From Winslowiella arboricola (lineage in GTDB: Bacteria; Pseudomonadota; Gammaproteobacteria; Enterobacterales; Enterobacteriaceae): a stretch of 43,522 nucleotides of DNA. The stretch spans positions 1-43,522 of the forward strand of contig NZ_JAODIM010000028.1 of the NCBI RefSeq assembly GCF_025527015.1, written 5' to 3'. The notes below the pieces were generated by a model. That model was not told the DNA's origin. It ran no database searches and saw only the letters and a list, made by a program, of their open reading frames with translations. Of the stretch, positions 37,645 through 43,522 are shown in pieces (position 1 is the stretch's first letter; each line of letters starts with the position of its first letter). A program made the translations under genes and the position numbers.

Positions 37645-38313
37645 ATGGATATGCAGGCGCTGCGCGCAGAGCAACTGGCCCGGGCCAAAGACGTGATCCG
37701 TCACGACGACTTTGATTGCCTGCCGCCGCGCCTGATTGCCGGCGCAGACGTGGGCTTCGAGCAGCAGGGCGAGGTCACGCGCGCTGCGCTGGTGATTCTG
37801 GAGTATCCGTCGTTAAAACTGATTGAGCATAAGGTGGCGCGCATCGCCACCACCATGCCCTATATCCCCGGCTTTCTCTCTTTTCGCGAATATCCTGCGT
37901 TACTGACGGCCTGGCAAATGCTGGAACATCAGCCCGACCTGCTGTTTGTCGATGGACATGGCATCTCGCATACACGCCGTCTCGGCGTCGCCAGCCACTT
38001 TGGCCTGCTGGTGGATGTACCGACCATTGGTGTGGCGAAAAGTCGCCTGTGCGGCAAATTCGAACCACTGGATGATCAGCCGGGCGCGCGTCAGCCGCTG
38101 ATGGATAAGGGGGAGCAGCTGGGCTGGGTATGGCGCAGTAAAAACCGCTGCAACCCGCTGTTTGTCGCCACCGGCCACCGCATCAGCAACGACACGGCGC
38201 TACAGTGGGTAGAGAACTGTATGGCGGGTTACCGCCTGCCGGAACCCACGCGCTGGGCCGATGCCGTCGCTTCCGGACGTCCGGCTTTCCTGCGCTGGCA
38301 GCAGCAGGGTTAA
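37645..38313 (+). CDS. nfi: Endonuclease V (deoxyinosine 3' endonuclease)
   Basis: Cuts DNA at the second phosphodiester bond 3' to deoxyinosine in alternative repair of deaminated adenine. 222 residues. The active-site Asp/Glu pattern is in IAGADVGF (about residues 32-39) and [11 protein letters not shown] (about 106-116). Minor-groove wedge residues occur in [12 protein letters not shown]. The C-terminal part is [13 protein letters not shown]. It starts 2 nt after hemE with AGGAG in the end of that gene. Confidence 0.97.
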   Translation: MDMQALRAEQLARAKDVIRHDDFDCLPPRLIAGADVGFEQQGEVTRAALVILEYPSLKLIEHKVARIATTMPYIPGFLSFREYPALLTAWQMLEHQPDLLFVDGHGISHTRRLGVASHFGLLVDVPTIGVAKSRLCGKFEPLDDQPGARQPLMDKGEQLGWVWRSKNRCNPLFVATGHRISNDTALQWVENCMAGYRLPEPTRWADAVASGRPAFLRWQQQG

Positions 38314-38378
38314 CGGTGTGAGTCTGCGGCTTTTCAGGTACACTGCAGGCCGCGCGTCAATGTCTATGAGATCCCAAT

Positions 38379-38969
38379 ATGTTACGTAATCCGATTCATC
38401 TGCGGCTGGAAAAGCTGGAAAGCTGGCAGCACGTTACTTTTATGGCTTGCCTGTGTGAGCGCATGTATCCCAATTATTGGGCATTCTGCCAGCAAACCGG
38501 TTTTGGCGATCCTCAGCTCTATCGCCGCATCCTCGATTTGGTGTGGGAAACGCTGGTGATCAAAGATGCTAAAGTGAATTTCGACAGCCAACTGGAGAAG
38601 CTGGAAGAAGCTATCCCGTCGGCTGATGATTACGATGTCTATGGCGTCCATCCGGCGATCGATGCCTGTGTGGCGCTGAGTGAATTACTGCACTCGCGTT
38701 TAAGTGGTGAAACGCTGGCTCACGCCATCGAAGTCAGTGAGACGTCCATTACCACCGTCGCCATCCTCGAAATGACTCAGGCTGGTCGTGAAATGAGCGA
38801 TGATGAGTTAAAAGAGAACCCGGCGGTGGAAGACGAATGGGACTGTCAGTGGGAGATTTTCCGCCTGCTGGCTGCCTGTGAAGAGCGCGACCTGGAACTG
38901 ATCAAAGGGCTGCGATCTGACCTGCGTGAGGACCCGATTAGCAACATCGGTATAAAATTTCAGCAATAA
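38379..38969 (+). CDS. yjaG: DUF416 family protein YjaG
   Basis: 196 residues, close to E. coli YjaG along its length (LRLEKLESWQHVTFMACLCE, RMYPNYWAFCQQTGFGD, ETSITTVAILEMTQAGREMSD, NIGIKFQQ). Predicted all-alpha. Function is not established. Its place between nfi and hupA is the same as in E. coli, which supports vertical descent. Confidence 0.95.
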   Translation: MLRNPIHLRLEKLESWQHVTFMACLCERMYPNYWAFCQQTGFGDPQLYRRILDLVWETLVIKDAKVNFDSQLEKLEEAIPSADDYDVYGVHPAIDACVALSELLHSRLSGETLAHAIEVSETSITTVAILEMTQAGREMSDDELKENPAVEDEWDCQWEIFRLLAACEERDLELIKGLRSDLREDPISNIGIKFQQ

Positions 38970-39157
38970 GGCGATAAAACGTGACTTCACGCCTGATTTG
39001 TCATGCCTAAAGGCTTCACATTCGCCCCCTGTCTGGTCTACATTTGGGGGGCTGAAAAATGTGGCTATCGGTGCGTGCAGGCTGAAGAGTGCCAGAATCT
39101 GGCTTTTCCCTCGCACTTGATGCTTAGCAAGCGATAAATACACTGTAAGGATAACTT

Positions 39158-39430
39158 ATGAACAAGACTCAACTGATTGATGTAATTGCGGACAAAGCGG
39201 ACCTGTCTAAGACCCAGGCTAAAGCTGCTCTGGAATCCACCCTGGCTGCGATTACTGAGTCTCTGAAAGAAGGTGATGCTGTACAACTGGTTGGTTTTGG
39301 TACCTTTAAAGTTAACCACCGTGCTGAGCGTACTGGCCGCAACCCGCAGACTGGCAATGAGATCAAAATTGCTGCTGCAAACGTACCGGCATTTGTATCT
39401 GGTAAAGCACTGAAAGACGCTGTTAAGTAA
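39158..39430 (+). CDS. hupA: DNA-binding protein HU-alpha
   Basis: Nucleoid-associated histone-like protein, 90 residues as in E. coli. The N-terminal helices [20 protein letters not shown] carry the dimer interface, and the beta-arm signature is [21 protein letters not shown] (about residues 46-66) with the intercalating Pro of RNPQTG. It ends with [15 protein letters not shown] stands before the ATG, and a terminator follows. Confidence 0.98.
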   Translation: MNKTQLIDVIADKADLSKTQAKAALESTLAAITESLKEGDAVQLVGFGTFKVNHRAERTGRNPQTGNEIKIAAANVPAFVSGKALKDAVK

Positions 39431-39458
39431 TAGCGTTTGCGCTAAAAGTTTGAACAGG

Positions 39459-39487
39459 GGGGCGATCTGATCGCTCCTTTTGTTTTT
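39459..39487 (+). terminator. hupA terminator
   Basis: GGGGCGAT and ATCGCTCC form an 8-bp stem (one G-U) with loop CTG, followed by TTTTGTTTTTT. Confidence 0.92.
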
Positions 39488-39513
39488 TATCTCTCTAATC
39501 CGTGTGAGAATTT

Positions 39514-40161
39514 ATGAAATACATTCTCCTCGCTTTCTCCATTCTCCTTGCGGGTTGTAGCTCCCATTCCACACTGCCGGACTTTACCGCCAGTGGTTAT
39601 CTTGCCGATCGCGGCGCAGTTCGTATCTGGCGCAAAGACAACCAGCAGCAAGTGGCCCATATGAAGACGGTGTTCAGTCCGTTTAATGGCGATGCCACTG
39701 AAATGACCGACTATACCTGGCAGGATGGCAAGCTGGTCTCGATTGAACGCCATATCGCTGGCGGCCATCCCGATGACATCACCCTGCGCTTTGATCAGCA
39801 GGGGCAACTTAATTTTATGCAGCGACAATTGCAGGGACGCCGTGAGGCGGTCTCAACCGACGCTGTAGCGCTTTATACCTTCGATGCGCAGCGGATGCTT
39901 AAAATCAGTGATGCGTTGCTTAGCGGCCGTGTGATGCTGAAACAGGGCCAGTGGTCAGCTGAGGGCGCAGTGAAAACCTGCCAGGGCCAGCTGGTGAAAC
40001 CTGCGCTGGATGACAGCTCGTTGCGCTATATTGCGCAACGTCAGGCGAACTCCCGTCAGCCAGTGAGTATCGCCTGGCTGGAGGCGCCAGAAGGCACCCA
40101 ACTGCTGCTGGTGGCAAATGAAGATTATTGTCAGTGGGAACCGCAGGAAGAAGGGTTTTAA
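39514..40161 (+). CDS. yjaH: DUF1481 lipoprotein YjaH
   Basis: A 215-residue predicted lipoprotein. The lipobox LLAGC places the lipidated Cys at residue 15, followed by SSHS, which predicts outer-membrane sorting (no Asp at +2). The rest is soluble, with two further Cys (ACQ-type region KTCQGQ and EDYCQW) that may form a disulfide. Position next to hupA matches E. coli yjaH. No function is known. Confidence 0.92.
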   Translation: MKYILLAFSILLAGCSSHSTLPDFTASGYLADRGAVRIWRKDNQQQVAHMKTVFSPFNGDATEMTDYTWQDGKLVSIERHIAGGHPDDITLRFDQQGQLNFMQRQLQGRREAVSTDAVALYTFDAQRMLKISDALLSGRVMLKQGQWSAEGAVKTCQGQLVKPALDDSSLRYIAQRQANSRQPVSIAWLEAPEGTQLLLVANEDYCQWEPQEEGF

Positions 40162-40170
40162 AACAGGGGC

Positions 40171-40195
40171 GTAGGGGCGGCGTTATCGCCGCCCG
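40171..40195. repeat. Short palindromic repeat, copy C
   Basis: GGGCGGCG and CGCCGCCC around the loop TTAT, preceded by GTAGG and followed by G. It lies between the convergent yjaH and purD. The arms differ from copy A at two positions on each side, and the changes keep pairing. Confidence 0.75.
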
Positions 40196-40203
40196 TCAAC
40201 AGA

Positions 40204-41484
40204 TTACTTACGATTAATCGCGCGGTAACCGATATCGTTACGGCAGAAGCTACCGTCCCAGGAGATATGCTGCAGCAGCTGATAGGCACGCTGTTGCGCC
40301 GCCGCCACATCTTCACCCAGCGCGGTTACGCAAAGCACGCGTCCGCCATTGGTTACCACCAGATCATCCTGCATGATCGTGCCGGCATGAAACACTTTGC
40401 CGTCAGCCACTTCTTCCAGCGGTAAACCATGGATCTGATCGCCGGTACTGTAATCGCCCGGGTAACCGCCAGCAGCCAGCACCACACCCAGTGAAGGACG
40501 CGGATCCCATTTGGAATCGCGTTGATCCAGTTTGCCGTCGCAGGCGGCGAGGCAAAGATCGACCAGATCCGATTGCAGACGCAACATGATCGGCTGAGTT
40601 TCCGGATCGCCAAAGCGACAGTTAAATTCGATCACTTTTGGCTGATTGTTGCTGCCAATCATCAGGCCGGCATACAGGAATCCGGTATAGGTATTCCCTT
40701 CCGCCGCCATACCGCGCACGGTGGGCCAGATAACTTCGTCCATTACGCGCTGGTGGATCTCATCAGTCACCACTGGCGCCGGCGAGTAAGCGCCCATGCC
40801 ACCGGTGTTTGGGCCGGTATCACCGTCGCCAACACGCTTGTGATCCTGGCTGGTGGCCATTGGCAGTACGTTCTGGCCATCGACCATTACGATAAAGCTG
40901 GCTTCTTCGCCGTCGAGGAACTCTTCCACCACAATACGGTGACCGGCATCGCCGAAGGCGTTACCCGCCAGCATATCCTGAATTGCGTCTTCCGCTTCCT
41001 GCAGGGTCATGGCGACAATCACGCCTTTACCCGCCGCCAGGCCGTCAGCTTTAATCACGATTGGTGCACCTTTACTGCGCACGTAAGCCAGTGCAGGCTC
41101 CACTTCGGTAAAGTTCTGATACTCCGCCGTCGGGATCTTATGGCGCGCGAGGAAATCTTTGGTAAAGGCTTTCGAACCTTCCAGCTGGGCCGCGGCCTGT
41201 GTTGGGCCAAAGATTTTCAGACCGGCAGCGCGGAAGGCATCCACCACGCCAATCACCAGCGGCGCTTCCGGGCCAACGATGGTCAGGTCGATCTTCTCGC
41301 TCTGCGCAAAGCTCAGCAGCGCAGGGATATCGGTGGGGCTAATCGCCACGTTCTGCAGGGCAGGTTCCAGCGCGGTTCCGGCATTACCCGGCGCGACAAA
41401 CACGGTTTCCGCCAGTGGCGACTGGGACGCTTTCCATGCCAGTGCGTGTTCACGACCGCCATTACCGATAACTAAAATTTTCAT
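40204..41484 (-). CDS. purD: Phosphoribosylamine-glycine ligase (GAR synthetase)
   Basis: ATP-grasp enzyme that makes glycinamide ribonucleotide in purine synthesis. 426 residues (E. coli 429). The N terminus MKILVIGNGGREHALAWKA is the Rossmann-like loop. ATP-grasp parts follow: APIVIKADGLAAGKGVIVA (about residues 135-153), EEFLDGEEASFIVMVDG, GDGDTGPNTGGMGAYSPAPV and FNCRFGDPETQ (Mg ligands). It is 20 nt downstream of purH and belongs to the PurR-controlled purHD operon. Confidence 0.98.
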   Translation of the reverse strand: MKILVIGNGGREHALAWKASQSPLAETVFVAPGNAGTALEPALQNVAISPTDIPALLSFAQSEKIDLTIVGPEAPLVIGVVDAFRAAGLKIFGPTQAAAQLEGSKAFTKDFLARHKIPTAEYQNFTEVEPALAYVRSKGAPIVIKADGLAAGKGVIVAMTLQEAEDAIQDMLAGNAFGDAGHRIVVEEFLDGEEASFIVMVDGQNVLPMATSQDHKRVGDGDTGPNTGGMGAYSPAPVVTDEIHQRVMDEVIWPTVRGMAAEGNTYTGFLYAGLMIGSNNQPKVIEFNCRFGDPETQPIMLRLQSDLVDLCLAACDGKLDQRDSKWDPRPSLGVVLAAGGYPGDYSTGDQIHGLPLEEVADGKVFHAGTIMQDDLVVTNGGRVLCVTALGEDVAAAQQRAYQLLQHISWDGSFCRNDIGYRAINRK

Positions 41485-41504
41485 TACGAATTCTCCAGGG
41501 GCGA

Positions 41505-43094
41505 TTAATGGCGGAAATGGCGCATATCGGTAAAGATCATCGCGATGCCGTGCTCATTGGCCGCCGCAATCACTTCATCATCACGAATAGAACCACCCGG
41601 TTGGATCACACAGCTGACGCCAACCGCCGCAGCGGCATCGATGCCGTCACGGAACGGGAAGAAAGCATCAGAGGCCATGGCGCAGCCTTTCACTTCCAGA
41701 CCTTCGTCCGCCGCTTTGATGCCGGCGATTTTCGCGGAGTAGACGCGGCTCATCTGACCGGCGCCAATGCCGATAGTCATATTATTCTGCGCATAAACGA
41801 TGGCGTTGGATTTAACGAACTTCGCCACTTTCCAGCAGAACAGCGCATCACGCAGTTCCTGTTCAGTGGGCTGGCGATCGCTGACGACTCGCAGCTGGCT
41901 GGCGTCGACCATACCCAGATCGCGGTCCTGCACCAGCAGGCCACCGTTAACCCGTTTGAAATCGAGGCCTTTCTGACGCTGCTGCCACTGACCGCAGGTC
42001 AGCACGCGCACGTTCTGTTTGGCGGCGGTGACTTTCAGCGCTTCTGCGGTGGCGGAAGGGGCAATAATCACTTCGACAAACTGGCGGCTGATAATCGCCT
42101 GCGCGGTCGCTTCGTCCAACTCGCGGTTAAAGGCAATGATGCCGCCAAATGCGGAGGTCGGGTCAGTTTTGTACGCGCGCTCGTACGCATCGAGAATCGA
42201 GTCGCCCACCGCCACACCGCACGGGTTGGCATGCTTGACGATTACGCAGGCCGCCTCGCTAAACTCTTTTACGCACTCCAGCGCCGCATCGGTATCGGCG
42301 ATATTGTTATAGGAGAGTGCTTTGCCCTGTACCTGTTGCGCGGTAGCGACCGAGGCTTCAGTAATTTTCTCTTCTATATAGAAGGCTGCATCCTGATGGC
42401 TGTTCTCACCATAACGCATATCCTGCTTCTTGATAAAGTTCAGGTTCAGCGTGCGCGGGAAGCGACCAGCCGGTTCGCTGGAGTCACCGTGGTAAGCCGG
42501 CACCAGACTACCGAAGTAGTTGGCGATCATGCTGTCATAGGCGGCAGTGTGTTCGAAGGCTTTGATCGCCAGATCGAAACGGGTCGCCAGCGTCAGCGAG
42601 TTTTCGTTGGCATCCAGCTCAGCGATGATGGTGCTGTAGTCGCTGCTCTTCACCACGATGGCCACATCTTTATGGTTCTTCGCTGCGGAGCGCACCATGG
42701 TCGGGCCGCCGATATCGATATTCTCTACCGCATCCGCCAGTGAACAACCTTCGCGCGCCACGGTCTCGGCAAACGGATAAAGGTTAACGACCACCATGTC
42801 GATTGGCGCGATGTTATGTTCCGCCATAATCGCATCATCCTGACCACGGCGACCTAAAATGCCACCATGCACTTTCGGGTGCAGCGTTTTGACGCGTCCA
42901 TCCATCATTTCAGGGAAACCGGTGTAATCCGACACTTCGGTGACTGGCAGACCTGCGTCAGCCAGCAAACGTGCAGTACCGCCAGTAGAGAGCAGTTCGA
43001 CACCGCGGCTGGAGAGCGCCTGGGCGAATTCGAGGATACCGGCTTTATCAGACACGCTGAGCAGCGCGCGGCGTAGAGGACGACGTTGTTGCAT
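41505..43094 (-). CDS. purH: Bifunctional AICAR transformylase / IMP cyclohydrolase
   Basis: Does the last two steps of IMP synthesis. 529 residues, as in E. coli. The N-terminal IMP cyclohydrolase (MGS-like fold) has [28 protein letters not shown] and [18 protein letters not shown]. The C-terminal AICAR transformylase has [11 protein letters not shown] (catalytic Lys-His) and [25 protein letters not shown], ending [23 protein letters not shown] PurR operator lies upstream. Confidence 0.98.
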   Translation of the reverse strand: MQQRRPLRRALLSVSDKAGILEFAQALSSRGVELLSTGGTARLLADAGLPVTEVSDYTGFPEMMDGRVKTLHPKVHGGILGRRGQDDAIMAEHNIAPIDMVVVNLYPFAETVAREGCSLADAVENIDIGGPTMVRSAAKNHKDVAIVVKSSDYSTIIAELDANENSLTLATRFDLAIKAFEHTAAYDSMIANYFGSLVPAYHGDSSEPAGRFPRTLNLNFIKKQDMRYGENSHQDAAFYIEEKITEASVATAQQVQGKALSYNNIADTDAALECVKEFSEAACVIVKHANPCGVAVGDSILDAYERAYKTDPTSAFGGIIAFNRELDEATAQAIISRQFVEVIIAPSATAEALKVTAAKQNVRVLTCGQWQQRQKGLDFKRVNGGLLVQDRDLGMVDASQLRVVSDRQPTEQELRDALFCWKVAKFVKSNAIVYAQNNMTIGIGAGQMSRVYSAKIAGIKAADEGLEVKGCAMASDAFFPFRDGIDAAAAVGVSCVIQPGGSIRDDEVIAAANEHGIAMIFTDMRHFRH

Positions 43095-43244
43095 GGTGGT
43101 TATATCCCTTGGCTTTGGTTCGCAGTTACTTTGGGTAATGAAAGAGCGTTACATCAAGCTTAGCTGTTTCTCTTCTTTATATAGAAGGAAGATAAGTTTC
43201 AGGTAACGCCCCAAAAGGGGGGCCGAACGTCGCGTCGCATTGTA

Positions 43245-43260
43245 GCGAAAACGTTTGCGT
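43245..43260 (-). promoter_or_regulatory. PurR operator of purHD
   Basis: Read leftwards, ACGCAAACGTTTTCGC. This fits the PurR consensus ACGCAAACGTTTTCGT with one mismatch. TACAAT, read leftwards, follows 0 nt after it (43239-43244) as a likely -10, so bound PurR would block the purHD promoter. Confidence 0.9.
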
Positions 43261-43377
43261 GATGCTCGTCAAAATTGTCCGTCGCAGACCAATGTGGATA
43301 ACTTTGTGCATAACTGCGTATAAGGCGGCCTTTTGCTGTGGATTGCAGCGAACAGTCAATTTATCGCAAATTAGGTG

Positions 43378-43405
43378 TTGCGGCCTGCGCGGAACTCCCT
43401 ATAAT
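43378..43405 (+). promoter_or_regulatory. rRNA operon P1 promoter
   Basis: TTGCGG (43378-43383) and TATAAT (43400-43405) are 16 bp apart, followed by the GC-rich discriminator GCGCAACCACTGA. The CTCCCTATAATGCGC core matches E. coli rrn P1 promoters. The AT-rich stretch upstream (about 43351-43374) suits an UP element and Fis sites. The P1-P2 pair shows that a second rRNA operon starts just right of the window. Confidence 0.92.
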
Positions 43406-43500
43406 GCGCAACCACTGAGACGGAACAACGGCTTACACAGCGGCGGCTCAGGAGGTTCAGGAAGTTCTGAACCGCCGGAGAAAAACTTCTGAAAACGGGG

Positions 43501-43506
43501 TTGACT
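43501..43506 (+). promoter_or_regulatory. -35 of rRNA operon P2 promoter
   Basis: TTGACT, followed by CTGAGGGAGGAAAGCG, as in E. coli rrn P2. The -10 lies beyond the window edge. Confidence 0.75.
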
Positions 43507-43522
43507 CTGAGGGAGGAAAGCG

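Noticed and set aside
41508..42743. A 411-codon frame antisense to purH
   Set aside because: It lies entirely within the conserved purH gene and has no recognisable domain.

Overview
The window is a chromosomal segment from a gamma-proteobacterium of the order Enterobacterales. The backbone proteins are nearly the same as those of Escherichia coli, and the gene order follows the E. coli segment between rrnB and rrnE. The accessory genes include a HrpF/NolX/HrpK-type secreted protein behind a HrpL-type promoter, and there are ERIC-like and other short palindromic repeats. Together these point to a plant-associated Erwinia/Pantoea-type organism (Erwiniaceae). The genus is an inference.

Layout, left to right. 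(1) The last 80 nt of a 5S rRNA and its terminator, then murB-birA. (2) An accessory block between birA and coaA: a leftward PapI/FaeA-like regulator and, divergent from it, a rightward six-gene P-pilus (pi-clade) operon: major pilin, PapC-type usher, PapD-type chaperone, two PapF-like minor pilins and a tip adhesin. (3) coaA and a GNAT acetyltransferase, both leftward. (4) The translation and transcription backbone, all rightward: tRNA-Thr(TGT), tRNA-Tyr(GTA), tRNA-Gly(TCC), tRNA-Thr(GGT), tufB, secE-nusG, rplKA, rplJL, rpoBC. It carries recognisable leaders: an L1-type site before rplK, the L10 leader before rplJ with an ERIC-like element inserted upstream of it, and the rplL-rpoB attenuator.

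(5) A second accessory block between rpoC and thiE: a DinB-fold protein, the orphan type III translocator-like gene, a DUF1127 microprotein, a MocR-type regulator and an acyltransferase-3/SGNH membrane O-acyltransferase. (6) thiC-thiE behind a TPP riboswitch (thiFSGH are absent here), then rsd and, divergent, nudC. (7) hemE-nfi-yjaG-hupA-yjaH rightward and purHD leftward with a PurR operator. (8) The P1 promoter and the -35 of P2 of a second rRNA operon at the right edge. The segment therefore lies between two co-oriented rrn operons.

The most interesting items are: an exact hrp box in front of the orphan HrpF/NolX-like gene, far from any visible type III secretion cluster; the fimbrial switch region with a PapI-like regulator but no Dam (GATC) site, and with two 21-bp palindromes whose centres are exactly 30 bp apart; a three-copy family of intergenic palindromes with a fixed loop and covarying arms; and the ERIC-like element inside the rplJ leader. 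No CRISPR array, insertion sequence, prophage or toxin-antitoxin pair was seen.
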